Assembly (NCBI RefSeq): GCF_025118155.1
Contig: NW_026251402.1
Span: forward strand, 186,001-250,000
Origin: Cokeromyces recurvatus
Lineage: Eukaryota > Mucoromycota > Mucoromycetes > Mucorales > Mucoraceae
DNA: 64,000 nucleotides
Direction: 5' to 3'
Below are positions 36,516 through 48,991 of this stretch, one piece after another; positions within the stretch are counted from its first letter, which is position 1, and every line of letters begins with the position of its first letter. A program made the position numbers and the translations under genes. The notes beneath the pieces were generated by a model that saw nothing but the letters and a program-made list of their open reading frames with translations, was not told the origin of the DNA and searched no databases.

Positions 36516-38946
36516 TGAGGAAATATGCAAGTACATGATTGAGTTCAATTCATGTTCGGTTACGTAAAATACATATCTAGCAATATAAAAGGTTGCAAAA
36601 GACAAAATAGATAATAAAATAGCAAGAATAAAGGACAAAGTAAGTAATTGACCAATACGCCATTTATCTGGCTTTTGAGAGATTTCTGTATTATCAACTG
36701 AAATAACTAAAGTAGCAAGATCATTCTATAATTTTTTTTTTTTTAAAAAAAAAAAAGAAAGAAATAAATTAATTAAATAGATTAAACAAAAGTCAATTAT
36801 TATTATTTTTTTTTTCTTTTCTTACCAATACACAAATCATAATCAAGAGTACAGCAGGCATTGACCAATCCTCAACTAAAGTTACAATAAACATAAAGAA
36901 TAAAAAGTGAATGGTTGATGTGATACGATAAAGAGCATAAGAACGAAGACGTTGAAAAATGGAACGAGAAGTGATGATACCATCTGTAATGGTAGAAAGG
37001 CCTGGAGCCAATAATACGATATCAGCAGCAGAACGAGCAGCATCCGTACAACCTTCAACAGCGATACCTACATCTGCCTTTTTAAGAGCGGGGGCATCAT
37101 TTACACCGTCACCTGTCATGCCTACTAATAAACCTTTATTCTGAAGTAATTCAACCACACGATACTTGTGTTCAGGAACAACTTGTGCAAAACCGTCAGC
37201 ACGAATACAGTGTTCTGTAATTTCACTCTCAGATTTATCAGGGTCTATCAGGTATTGAGAATCAAGGATGACACGACCCATTCCAAGACGAGCAGCGACT
37301 TCCTTTGCAATAATGAGTTGATCACCTGTAATCATCTTCACATACACACCGAGGGCATTGCATTGGGCGATAGTGGATTGAGAATCAGGACGTGGAGGAT
37401 CAAGAAGGGAGATCATTCCGATCATTTCATACTCTTCTTCTTCTTCCTCTTTTTCTTCATGACTACTGACCTTTATTGATTTAGCCACCCCTAAAGCACG
37501 TAATCCACGACGAGCAAGGGAGTTGACGGCATGAACGGCTTCATCATCACCTCCTACTAACTTTGTAATGACTTGAGGGGCACCCTTGACGATAGACCAT
37601 GTTTCATTACTTGTCAGATCCACGACGGTCGCCTTTGTCATTTTCGTAACAGGATCGAAAGGAATAAACTGAATGACCTTATAACCAGGTATATCACGAT
37701 TATTTTTGCGATTTTGAAGAATGTCGAGTTGAGATTCAGCAGCGCGACGTATAGCGGATTCAATAGGGTCATTTGTGCCAGGTTCAGCACCCAGGTAAGA
37801 GTAAAGCAAGATATCTTCCTCACTGTAATCGTTTTTCAACCAGGGCTTGTCAAATGTCAACTCATTCAAAGTCAAGGTTCCAGTCTTATCGGAACAAAGA
37901 ATAGAAACCGAAGCTAATTCTTCTACAGCTGTTAACCGTTTTACAATGACCTTTTTTGCAGCTAATTGTTTAGCACCTATAGCCATCGTGACGGACATGA
38001 CGGTAGGGAGACCGACCGGGATAGCAGCCACAGTTAAAACCAGACAGTTCTCTAGCACAAGCTTCCAATTCCCCTTATCAGTACCACGGAAATGAATCAT
38101 TTGATAGACAAAGACAATCAGTACTAACAGGATAGTAGACCAAATTAGAAAATTTCCAATCTTGGCTATCGTCTTCTGAAAGTGGCCTTCCTCTGTGGTA
38201 ATAGCAATTAAATTAGCAGCACGTCCAATAAACGTATCTATACCCGTTTTTGTTACAATTGCAAGCTGTTGACCTTGTTTAATTACACTAGAGGAATAAA
38301 CTGTGTTTCCTTTCCTCTTGGGGACAGGAAGAGACTCACCAGTTAAACCTGATTGATCAATGAAAAGCTCAGTATTATTTTCTTCACCATTGATGCCTAA
38401 ACCTAGGAGACGAGCATCTGCAGGGACGATATCACCAATACGAAGAATAATGATATCACCGGGGACAAGTTCATGAACACCAACCTCTATTAATTCATTA
38501 TTACGATAGGTGCGAGTCTTTAAAGCCAATGTTTGTCTTAAAGCATCTAAAGCAGACTCTGCTTTTGATTCTTCAAAGAAACCTATAACTGCATTCAAGA
38601 TTAATAAAGCTAAAATGATCCCAAAGTCAATCCAATCACCCACTACAGCAGCAATGACACAAGATATTTCAATCAAATAGGATATAGGGCCCGTAAAATA
38701 ACCAAAGAACTTGAAGAATGGGTTTGTTCTCTTTTCAGGAAGCTTATTTATTCCAAATTTCATTTGTCGTTCTTGTACCTCAGAAAGAGTTAAGCCATGA
38801 TGAGGATCTGTTTGTAAATAGGCTTCGAGTTCAGGCGAGATTTCATCTTCATGTTCAGTATGAATATGTTCTTCAAACTCAATTGCTTGATCTTCTTTAG
38901 CATCATAACCTAAGTCACCTTTAACTGGTGACTTGATTTCAGTCAT
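35882..38946 (-). CDS. PMA1: Plasma-membrane H+-transporting P-type ATPase
   Basis: Exons 38946-36826, 36725-36515, 36424-36019 and 35942-35882 encode 932 residues. P3A pumps export protons and energise nutrient uptake. The cation-ATPase N-domain is followed by membrane helices, the TGES actuator loop, VAAIPVGLP in helix 4, the phosphorylation site Asp353 in CSDKTGTLT, a nucleotide-binding domain with KGAP, and the hinge TGDGVNDAPALKKADVGIA. Late membrane helices are spread over exons 2-3. The C-terminal tail includes EKNQHIAAAWHTF and ends AFRNFTQTSS. The exon 3 acceptor is ambiguous by six bases (36424 or 36418), which would drop two residues. Intron 2 is 90 nt, of which 65 are one base. 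Confidence 0.95.
36448..36512. repeat. Homopolymer tract, 65 T (A on the gene strand)
   Basis: Sixty-five consecutive T lie in the H+-ATPase intron 2 (36425-36514) and start directly after the donor GT on the gene strand. The length should be treated with caution because sequencing and assembly are inaccurate in such runs. Confidence 0.9.
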
Positions 38947-40670
38947 TGATAAATTACAGGGAATAAATAAAGATCTACTTTTGTTCTATTTTATAAATGT
39001 ATATAATTAAATCTATATGCTTTATTAAAATCTTCAAGAAGCTGATGCCTTTTTTTTTTTATTGATTATTTGAAATAAAAAAAAAAAAAAAAAGGAAAAG
39101 AGAGAGGAAAAAAAAAGAAATGAGCAATCAATAACTGCCTATGGATTTATTGATTTCTGATCCGATATATTCACAATAAATATAAATCTAAGGGAATCTC
39201 TCTCTCTCTCTCTCTCTTTTTTTTTTTTTTTTTTTTTTGACCATTATTTTAAGGGCACATATTATATACTAATTATGTCAGATTTATGTATTCTCCTATA
39301 GTAAAGTACCCTGCATCGATGTATAATAGCTATGCTATCTTTTATATGACTTGAACAAAGCCTCTTAATAATTAAGACAAGACTAAAATATTTTAAATAT
39401 GAATATAGTATAAGTTTTTTTTTCCTAGGAGTGACTATATTCCATTATATTAAATAATTAAAATAAAAAAAAAGTCAAGATAATATCTAAGTAATATATG
39501 CAATAAAATGGTAAAATAAATATAAGAATTGTGTTCTCTCTTATCTTTTTTTTTATATTTATTTTAGGGATCTTACATGCAAATATTAACAAATTAGTAC
39601 ACGTGCATATAAGATAGCTTTATGCGTTTATATGGGTTCAAGACTACATTATACAACATGGATAAATTTGTTGAAATACATATATTGCATTTATTCAAAA
39701 AAAAAATATCTTATAACTGTCATTATGACTACCACTTTTTATTAAATACGATTAAGGATTTCTTCTTTTAAGAAAAATTAAGAATAGAAAAGAATATGGT
39801 TTCATTTCTTTCTTTATACCCCTCTCCCCTCCCCCTTTTTTTTAATTTTGACTAGGAAAAAAAAGGCAATATTATCTGATCAAATAGATCCTCATTTTTT
39901 CTCTCTGTCTCTCTCCTTGCTAGTTTTTTATATAAATATTTGATATGACAATACAGAATATCCCCTACTATAAACTAAAATCAAAATTCAGAATGTATTA
40001 AAAAAGGAACGAGTCATATTTTATAATAAGTTTTGAAAAAAAAAAAAAAAGAAAATAGCTAATATAAAATAAAGATCTAATATCTACTCTTTATATACTT
40101 TAGGCATTCTATTTTAACTAAAGGAGAAGAGATTTGCATAAAAGTACATTAATGAATAAGGAATTCGGCCAATATATCGAATCAACAATTAAAGATCTTT
40201 GCTATATTTAACTCATTAATTGATGATTTGGCTTTTGATAGTTGATATTAAAGACATATAAATTATATAAATGGTTCATTTTCTATTTGACATGAAAATG
40301 CTCATCAACATGAAACGCATTCTATGTTTTTATTTATCCTTTTTTTTTAATGAATATCAACAGAGCTTGTTTGTGTTGATTTTACCTTGATTGAAGAAAA
40401 TAAAACTCTATTTTGATTTATACTTTTTCATACAAAAAGATAACGCTTATAGATGGAAAAAAATAAATTTAGGTTTCTTTTTTTTTTTTTACAAGTAAAA
40501 AAAAAAAAATAAACAGTTAGAATGCTTTACTTATGTTTTCTTTACACCTTTTTTGAGACTCTTTTGTTTGTTATAATTGAATGATTTCCAAATGAAGTAA
40601 TTAAAACAAAGCGAAAAAATGTATCGGCGATTCAATTTTGAAAGATCCGATTTAGTATATAAAATTTTTA
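38947..40670. other. Divergent promoter region of PMA1 and the bZIP gene
   Basis: About 1.7 kb separates the two start codons. Contents are simple sequence: A19 near 39078, (TC)n near 39199-39218 followed by about 20 T, and many A/T runs. No tRNA, transposon or coding exon is recognisable. A large upstream region would fit a strongly transcribed pump gene. Confidence 0.5.
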
Positions 40671-41520
40671 ATGGCTCAAATATGCAGACAGCGTCCTTTT
40701 CATTATTATTCTTCAATGGATACAATTACTACTACAGTTGATACATTTTATAATACTTTTCCTTCTGCTCCTTGTGATATGATATATCCTATCTTACCAA
40801 TGACAGATCCTTTCCTAACCTATTCAACTTTCACTTCACCACCACCACCAACGACGACAACGACAACGACCCCACATCTATATAATAATAGCTTTAATCC
40901 TGTCTATACTCATCATGACGAACTCTTAAATTATAATTCAAAAAGAAAGACAATGAATGATCAAACAGATCCTGCTTCTTGGTCTCCTCTATCAAGTACA
41001 TCTTACTCTTCCTCTTCTTCATTTCCTGAAGAAAAAACAAGAGCGCCTCCTATAAAAAGACCAAGAAAATCAAAAGAATCCAAATTATCGACATCGAATG
41101 GAGATGAATCTGAATCAGCAGAAGATGAAGAAGAATTAAGGCAAAAGAGTCTCGAAAGGAATAGATTAGCAGGTATAAAATAAATCATCTTTTTTTTTAT
41201 TATTGTTATTGTTATTCTAAAACCAATAACACATTGCAAACACCTTTAGCTTATAAATGTAGACAGCGTAAGAAGGAATGGATTGAAGAATTGGCACATA
41301 AAGCTGAAAGAATGACTAAAGAAAATGAGAATCTGAAGCAATTATTATTTCAACTTAAAGAAGAAGCAGTTTATATCAAATCCCAGTTAATTATGCACAA
41401 AGAGTAAGTGATCATAAAGTCTGACATTATATCCAAATTCTGTTTTTATTTATTGACTTTTATTTATCTAGGAATGACTATGATTCGTGCAAAAATAAAG
41501 CCTTTTTAAATGTTTATTAA
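40671..41520 (+). CDS. ATF/CREB-type bZIP transcription factor
   Basis: Exons 40671-41172, 41250-41403 and 41472-41520 encode 234 residues. The basic region (QKSLERNRLAAYKCRQRKKEW, about 156-176) has the N-x3-A-x2-CR signature of the ATF/CREB/Atf1 group, which binds CRE-like sites in stress and cAMP responses. A leucine zipper follows (LAHKAERMTKENENLKQLLFQLK...). The N-terminus is Thr/Pro/Ser-rich with a PPPPTTTTTTT run, and an acidic segment (ESESAEDEEE) precedes the basic region. Both introns interrupt or follow the bZIP domain. A second in-frame Met at residue 16 is a possible alternative start. Reading through the last donor would give an early stop (KE*), so the third exon is likely but not certain. 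Confidence 0.85.
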
Positions 41521-41682
41521 GAGGATGTCTCTTCTTTAATAATGAAATGTATTATAATGTATTATAGACTACTAATCTTGTAAATACAATAAACTTAAAT
41601 GCTCCTATTAAATAGATTTCTCAGCTACTGATTTGTGACAATGAATTTATTGTCTGACTTTTAATTATTTACACTGAAATCA

Positions 41683-41714
<32 letters not shown>

Positions 41715-42089
41715 AGGGTATAATGAATGTAGTCTTCGCCACTACTCCAGAGCTGTTATTTTAATTTAATTTAATTTAATTTAATTTTATTTTATTTTCT
41801 CTTCAATCTATATCTATAAACAGATAAATGCTATGTATTTAAAGAAAATGAAAATGAAAAAAAAGAAAAAGTAGTCAATAAATATAATCAACAGTCCAAG
41901 ACATGTATACACGTATCGTTAAATACGCCCTCCACGTAGTAAAAAAAATAACAAATAAAAATAAATAATAACAAATAAACTCAGTACTGCATTAATAAGC
42001 AGACAATTCGATTATTCGCTTAGTCTTTTTCTTTTCTTTTTTTTTTTCTTTTTTCTTTTGTGAAGAAATTAGATTTTACAAAAATAAAA
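41521..42089. other. Intergenic region between bZIP and ERO1
   Basis: About 570 bases containing a run of about 29 T (41682-41710), a (TTTAA)n pentanucleotide repeat (41759-41786) and a pyrimidine-rich block (42020-42058) directly before ERO1. No gene is seen. Confidence 0.55.
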
Positions 42090-43945
42090 ATGCATTCTTT
42101 AAAATTACTATTATATACGCTTGGTTTAAGTTTACTATCGATTTCACCTAGTTTACAAAATTCAGTAAAAGGTCCACGTCGTCCTTTACAAGAGCCTGAA
42201 CCCATTAACTTTGTTGAAGATGTTTTATTAGATAACAATCCAAACAGTTATTGTAAAGTAAGTATAGTCAAATTGGTATTGTAATCATCTTTATACTAAT
42301 AAACTATATATTTAGCCTCAAGGACAGATTAGAGATGCTTGTTGTGATTATCAAAGTATTGAAAGTGTTCAATCAGATGTATTCGATAAGATTCAAGATT
42401 TAGTTCATACTAAATTCTTCAGACACTATAGAGTATGTATAAAAGTGCATACATATACATGTGTATTTATTACATTATTTTTAACTTTATTTTATTTATT
42501 TTCTTTACTAGGCAAATCTTTGGAAAGAATGTCCTTTTTGGAATGAAGAAGCTCTTTGTACGAATCGAGACTGTTCAGTAGCTACGACAGATGAGGTAAA
42601 TTAATATACAATATTATATTACATCTATTTATCAGTAAAACAATTAAAAAAAACAACAACAACTATAGAATACTTTACCAGTAGATTGGCGCAAAGATGC
42701 ATTAAGTGCTGTTCAATTATCACCTAAAGGATCCGTAAGTAATACTAAAATTATCTAAATTCCCTTCTTTATATTCATCTTATAGAGTTAGCTTTTTCAA
42801 CCTTTTGAGAAATGTACATATAAAGATCAGGATTTCTGTTTAGTAGACGATCAATTAGATTCAGATAGTGTTGTGTATATTGATTTAACTCAAAATCCTG
42901 AACGCTTTACTGGATATGCAGGTCCATCATCCGGACAAGTATGGAGGGCCATTTACGAAGAAAATTGTTTTGATATTGTTCATCAAATGACAGAAGGCTG
43001 TGAAACTTGTAACAATATTATGAATTTAGGTACAAAGTTAAATTCAGAAAAGACAAGTAAAAGTCAACAATCTGGCTTTGCTCATGTTCCTGATAATAAG
43101 GGTGAATTACATCAATTCCTTAATAACTTGGCTGAAGAATTAGATGGTGGAGATGATAATGAAGTTTGTTTAGAAAAGCGTGTTTATTATCGCTTAATTT
43201 CTGGCTTACACTCGTCTATCTCTATTCATATCTGTAATGAATGGTTTGATAGAAATACTGGAGTTTGGGTATAGTAAACCAATAAAAAAAAAAAAAAAAA
43301 GGCAGGATACTCATATTTTTTTCTTTCTTCTTTTATGTTAGGGTCCTAATTTGGATTGTTTTGTTAATCGAATTGGCTCTCATCCTGAACGCTTACAAAA
43401 TATTTATTTCTCTTATGCTCTTCTTTTAAGAGCAATTAATAAAATGGGTCCTTATCTTGATAAATATGAATATCGTACTGGTAGCATAGAAGAAGACAAG
43501 AAGACACAATCTATGGTTCAAGATCTTATCAAGAGTACTATTTCATGTTCTCCTACTTTTAATGAACATTCGATGTTTAAGGGTCCTAAAGCTCAAACAC
43601 TTAAGATTGACTTTAGAGATCACTTCCGTAATGTGTCTAGAATTATGGACTGTGTAGGCTGTGAAAAATGTAGACTTTGGGGTAAACTTCAAACTGTTGG
43701 ATTAGGAACAGCATTAAAAATCTTGTTTTCATATGAAGATAAATCATTAGAGTAAGTTTTGTTCTTATTGTTTTGCCCTTGTTTATTTTAATGTTTACTT
43801 TCTTTTAGTCCCGTAAAAAACCCTGATCTTTTTGAAAGAGGAGAAATTGTTGCTTTATTTAACACATTTAACCGATTTTCTGAAAGTATTCATGCCATCA
43901 AAACATTTAGAGCAATGTATGCGAATAAAATGTCAGCAAAGGTAA

Positions 43946-43988
<43 letters not shown>

Positions 43989-44160
43989 CGTATTATAAAA
44001 GTGTTAAACTAACTAATTATGTTTTTTTTAGGAGTTAACATCTTCTGAAAAGATCATTCAACACATTCAAAATGTGCTAGCTAGATTGCTTGTGCAGCTT
44101 AAAAATTGGAATATACCTGTCCCTTATTTTATTGAGGCTTTCATTTCAAGAAAAATTTAA
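42090..44160 (+). CDS. ERO1: ER oxidoreductin 1 (thiol oxidase of protein disulfide isomerase)
   Basis: Exons 42090-42257, 42316-42432, 42512-42595, 42669-42734, 42792-43268, 43342-43751, 43809-43941 and 44032-44160 give 527 residues. ERO1 re-oxidises protein disulfide isomerase in the ER, passing electrons to oxygen through FAD. The N-terminus has a signal peptide (MHSLKLLLYTLGLSLLSI). The shuttle pair Cys111-x4-Cys116 (LCTNRDC) and the active-site C-x2-C-x2-C at 408, 411 and 414 (CVGCEKC) are present, followed by the FAD-region LWGKLQTVGLGTALK. The ATG at 42090 is chosen; an in-frame GTG at 42060 precedes it. The third-from-last intron region and intron 7 contain poly-A runs. It ends two bases from the HemW stop codon on the opposite strand. 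Confidence 0.95.
43947..43987. repeat. Homopolymer tract, 41 A
   Basis: Forty-one consecutive A follow the GTAAC donor of the last ERO1 intron, the same arrangement as in PMA1 intron 2. Confidence 0.92.
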
Positions 44161-44162
44161 TA

Positions 44163-46446
44163 TTATTTTGTTTTAAATAATCTTGGTAGAATAAAGTCTA
44201 TCTTTTCTAATCCTTGTTCTGTAGGTCGGATTCCTCCCTTATCTGCCCATTCTATAACAAGTTCCTTTGGAATATAGTTTGGCATCTCTTTATCCATTAT
44301 ATTATCTTCATTAATGAGTAAATTTAATTGAATAAAAAGATCAAGTGCTTCTTTATCCAAAACCTATTTTTTATATAAATCTATATATTCTGCGTATAAA
44401 TTATGCTGCCTATTTTCTTTTACCTCATCAAGCTCTCTATCATGAATGAATGTCGAAAATCTTGATCTTGGAATACCCATGCGTGTACGCATACCAAAAA
44501 CAATAAGTTCCTACGTATATATATAAATGTATGTATTAACCATCAGTATATTCTTAACACATACACACACACACACAAAACGGCTACTTTTCTTTCCAGC
44601 TTACATTACCTCAATCATATCATTCATTGAAATAGGAATAACTTTACGGATTCTACATACATTTGTATATGAATATCATACTAGTTTTAAATAATATCCT
44701 ATTTTAAGTGTATAAATTTACCCTTCGCCTTCTGCTTCACATAGCGCCATATATTTATTTGGATGAAATTCCTATATTTTTATATAACATTTATTTAATA
44801 CAGTATAACACCTTTTTTTTTTCTTTTCTTTTTTTTTACACCAAATGTCCTGACTCGATTATTATCCTTATAGTTTGTTAATCTTCCATGAGCACCAGGT
44901 CCTATACCTTTTATAAACACATTTCTATATTATTTAAAGGAAGATAAGGTAAAAACAAAAAAAAAATAATAATATACAGATAACTAACCTAGAAAATCCA
45001 TTCCCTGCCAATATGAAAAATTGTGCCGACTTATTGCTTGTTGATTTCTAGCAAAATTGGATACTTCATAATGATAATAACCATATTCTTTTGTTAACTT
45101 GATTGTTTCTTCGTACATATCAGCAGCTGTATCTGAATCAGGTATAGAAGGAAGAAGTCCCTTTAAGACCTGTTTATGAAGTCTTGTATTTGAAATTGAT
45201 GAGAGAATTATTATTGGTGTAATCAAAATAACTTACGGTGTACTTCGTTCTAATGTGAGTTGATAAATAGATAAATGATCTCCTGCAATATCTAATGCTT
45301 GCTGAACATGTATAAAATTTAATAAAAAAAATAAAGTTGCTTATTACATTTATATACCTTTAATTCCTTTTTCCAGCCTATATATACATATATACATGTA
45401 TATAAATATATGTATGTATAATATTTATATAAAATACATGTATGTAGATAGATATTTGTATTTTACCTTGTACTGTTTGTCCAGGTCGAGCAAAGATCAT
45501 GTCAAAGGAAACTTTTTCTTTATGAAATATATCTTTTGCTAATGTTAATGCTTTTAACGCCTCTTTCCCTGAATGATCTCGACCTAATATTTTTAAATCT
45601 TGATCATAAAATGATTGTATGCCTAATGATAATCTATTGATTCCTGCTTGTTTAAACTCAATAAGCTTTAATTGTTCTATAGACTTGAAAAAGAGAGAGA
45701 GAGAGAGAAAATGTATTCATGTCATTTACATATATGTATGTGTATGTGTATCTTTATATTTACAGTAGGGTTTGCTTCCATGCTTATTTCTATATTTTTA
45801 CTTAATCCTACATACTTGTCGATGGTATTCAACAGAGATTCAATTGCTTTTGGCTGAGTAAATAAATTATAAAAATAAGACAGGAAAGAGAAGGTTTCAT
45901 TCATCTATTTTTTTTTGTCGCTACCCACCTTTGCTAAACCTATAAATAATACTAATAAATAGACTTGTTCAGTATCATCTTTAACAATTTCTTACTCGGT
46001 GTCCCTCCACCAAAATAAACAGAATGAACTTTTTTATTCTTTAACCGATAGTGAGGATGATTTAAAAAATATTTTAATTCAGTCATCATGGCATGAACAA
46101 GTCGATCGTGAGGGGGATCCATCTTAGGATTCACATATTTATTAAAATTACAATAAGTACATTTACTATGTATATCATTATTATTAATGAAATATGATAA
46201 TTAGGCTTTTATATCTATAGAAAAAAAAAGGGGGGGTACCTTTCACAGAATGGCCAGTGTATGTAAATGGAAAAAGACTCATTTGTTGAAAAATCTAACA
46301 ATGTATTTTACAAAAGCTTAAATTATTTTATTTTATTTTATTTTATTTTTTTTCACTTCATTATTTATATGTTGACAAAAACCTCTTCTTTGAATATGTA
46401 AAAATGATTGATAAAATTGTTTCGTTAAAATCTTTTGTAGTATCAT
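44163..46446 (-). CDS. HEMW: HemW/RSAD1-like radical SAM protein
   Basis: Fourteen exons (46446-46383, 46294-46240, 46165-45996, 45939-45929, 45853-45764, 45683-45467, 45377-45358, 45301-45237, 45182-44989, 44907-44840, 44771-44722, 44652-44610, 44510-44424, 44363-44163) give 444 residues. HemW-family proteins bind haem and are thought to be haem chaperones, though long annotated as coproporphyrinogen oxidases. The iron-sulfur motif is C-x3-C-x2-C (HWPFCESKCTYCNFNKYV), followed by GGGTPS, SMEANP, LGIQSF and GIGPGAHG. RHNFSYWQG holds the HN-x-x-YW motif typical of HemW. The Arg-rich N-terminus (MILQKILTKQFYQSFLHIQRR) looks mitochondrial. Exons of 11 and 20 nt are required for frame continuity. 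The exon 1 donor (GGTTTTT) is weak. Confidence 0.85.
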
Positions 46447-46869
46447 TTTCCTTTACTATGTATATGACAGCTTATAAAAGAAAGTACAATAAGAGCGAGG
46501 AAGAAACTAAAAACAAAAAAAAAAAAAAAAAAAAAATAAACATGTCACCCTAGATTTATAGATGCGACTGTGCAGCAAATACAAAAGAAGAGAAGAATCT
46601 CAACAACCACTGTTGTTAAGTTGAAAATTTAAGATCCGATTTGTGGAGTTGTTGTTGTTTCCATGTCTACCATATCCTGTCTGCATAGATATAATAATGT
46701 AAATTTTGTTATACTTACTTTTTTATTGCTAGTAATAAAGTGTCTGATGTACATGATCAAAATAACACAGTGGGAAAAACAAAGTATAAAAGTATATGCA
46801 CGTATTAGATAGAAATATGCTAAAACCAGCATATTGACTTTTATTTACATTCTCGGACTGTATTTTAGT

Positions 46870-47475
46870 TTAGAACTATAATTTGTAATGATAAGGATAA
46901 AGAAGTGATAGCAAAAGAAAGAGGCTATAACGATTTTGAACATTCAAATTTATTTCAAAGAGTGAAAAAACAATTATTATTAAAAGGTTTTAATGATTCT
47001 GGTTGCGTTCACAAGCTTGCTGTACATGAACGGTAAAATAAACATGATAAAAGAGAGTTATCGTCAAGTATTAAAAAAACGGTTATTATCACACAAGGCA
47101 ATATATGAGTTTGAGTGGTCTATTCCAGACTTGAGCATGCAAGATAATAATAACAAGGTTTGGTTACAATTAGACGAACAAACTTCAAATGGTGTTGAAC
47201 ATGTTCGCCCGCTTAGGATTTATCAATCTTGATATAAGAATAGACGATGACTTGACAAATTACATTAACTCTTCTACTCCTTCTGGAGATTTGTCAAAGC
47301 CAACTAATATATTAGTTCAAGTGTTTTTTCAACAATAAAATTAAAAATGAAGAGAAAGACGATGTGTATGATTCATTGTTGATCAATTTAGGAAATTACC
47401 AACACAATACAAGTTATATGAAGGAACAAGATAAAGAAATACATTTGTTGCGTATGCGTCGGATTCATTAGTGGA
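46870..47475 (+). pseudogene. Decayed coding sequence of unknown origin
   Basis: Successive plus-strand frames carry complex, protein-like sequence broken by stops and shifts: a Lys/Glu-rich stretch at about 46875-47030, an open frame at 46993-47232 (79 codons, with YRQVLKKRLLSHKAIYEFEW), then IDDDLTNYINSS near 47237-47300, and a final stretch ending near 47471. Amino-acid composition is balanced rather than the Phe/Lys/Ile-rich pattern of translated non-coding DNA here. I do not recognise the family. It may belong with the recombinase remnant 700 bases downstream. Confidence 0.35.
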
Positions 47476-48193
47476 CAAAGAGCTATAATATAGCTTGTAC
47501 AGATACGCCTTGCACAAATTAATTTGCATGCATTCATTGTTTTATATTCATCTACATCCTATCTCTCTCTCTTCTCCCATCTCAATCATACTTACTTATA
47601 CTGCAATAGAATCTTTTACAAGAGCTAAACTAATTTTGCATATAATAGATCGTTCTTGTGTAAGTCATTTTTTTTCCTCAGTACATAAAACCCTGCATAC
47701 CTTAATCTTTTATTTTCGAATAGAATAAAAAAAAAAAGGAGGTATTCATTGAAGATTTTGACGGATTATTTTTTTTAGACAGGATTTCTCAATACAATTC
47801 TACAGTTTATATATACATTTATACATATATATATATATTATATGTATATAGAGCTTAAACCTATAATTTATATATATATATACATACATACATTATCTAA
47901 TTAAACTAAGTTATAGATCATAACCATGATAATAATATTTTGTTCAATTATGTAAAAACTACTTTGTCTTCTACGAAGAGTCTATCTTTAGAACAACATT
48001 TAGCACAAGACCATTTTATTACCATGTATATGGCCACTATGTGGGGGGACAAGATCTGATATTGGCCGGTGGCAATAAGTGCATATTGTTCTGAAGACAT
48101 ACAATCCAGGGTTAAGTGTTCGTATTCATTTAGCAACTTCAAAAGAAGCTCAGATCAAATCAAATCAAATCAAATCAATTATCTTTGGTCAAA

Positions 48194-48490
48194 ACAGTAT
48201 TTGAATTCATCAAAAACACTACGTTAATCCGACAAGGTTTACTGGATGATTATACTTTATTATTCCTATCATTTCTGGGCTCTTAAAAGCACTCTACATC
48301 GGTTGGATTAGCAACTGTAGCAAATTGGATCGAATCAGCAATCAAAGGTGTCAGGAATTGAAAACCGAATAGCTTTCAAATGCTTATTTTTTTTTCTTTT
48401 TTACGAGCAGCATCAAGTACAAAAGCTATAGAATTAGGATATTCTATGAAAGACATCAAGAAACATACAAATTGGATTTTAAATTGAAAA
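48194..48490 (+). mobile_element. Remnant of a tyrosine recombinase (DIRS-like or Crypton-like element)
   Basis: The plus strand encodes, with stop codons between segments, TVFEFIKNTTLIRQGLLDDY..., then STSVGLATVANWIESAIKG, then RAASSTKAIELGYSMKDIK with KKHTNWILN. The spacing and wording match the C-terminal catalytic half of fungal tyrosine recombinases: a T-I-A-x-WI helix, then an HSTRSAS-like motif whose Arg is kept here (the preceding His region is lost), then the conserved VS/L-x-DI-x-x-A-x-W-x-helix. At least three stops interrupt it and the final catalytic Tyr segment is unclear. Neither terminal repeats nor a reverse transcriptase are visible, so this is a fragment; DIRS versus Crypton origin cannot be decided. 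Confidence 0.5.
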
Positions 48491-48796
48491 AATTTTATTC
48501 CAAGCAACCCTCATTATAATCATTATCAAGTATAACCATAAACAACTGGATCTTTTTTTTTTTAAAAAAATATATTGACTAAAGATCTTTATATCAGTTG
48601 CACCAAAAATCATATTTTCAAACGTAAAGCGCTGTATAAATAGAAAAGAAAAATAAATTGCCTCAAAGAGTGTGTATTATTTTTTCAGTCTTTGCCTTAT
48701 TAATTACGGTATCTGCGAGTGTTTCTTTTACTTTTTTTCATATCCTTTTTGTCAAAAACTGTAAATTATATATCAATGACTGCGATAATTATACGG

Positions 48797-48832
<36 letters not shown>

Positions 48833-48955
48833 AAAAAAAAATGGTTGGCTGGTTATAATGGGGGGTTTTTTTTTTATTTTTTATTTTCCTGCCCTGATTT
48901 TTTATTTATTTATTTGGAACATAGTCATAAACTCTAAATTCACCTAATCTTTTAC

Positions 48956-48991
<36 letters not shown>

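Noticed and set aside
42060..42089. Upstream extension of ERO1
   Set aside because: It starts with GTG, not ATG, and would bury the signal peptide; the ATG at 42090 gives a standard one.
47948..48142. 64-codon minus-strand ORF with a CxxC-like pair
   Set aside because: Short, no recognisable domain, and it lies in the decayed region upstream of a plus-strand recombinase remnant.
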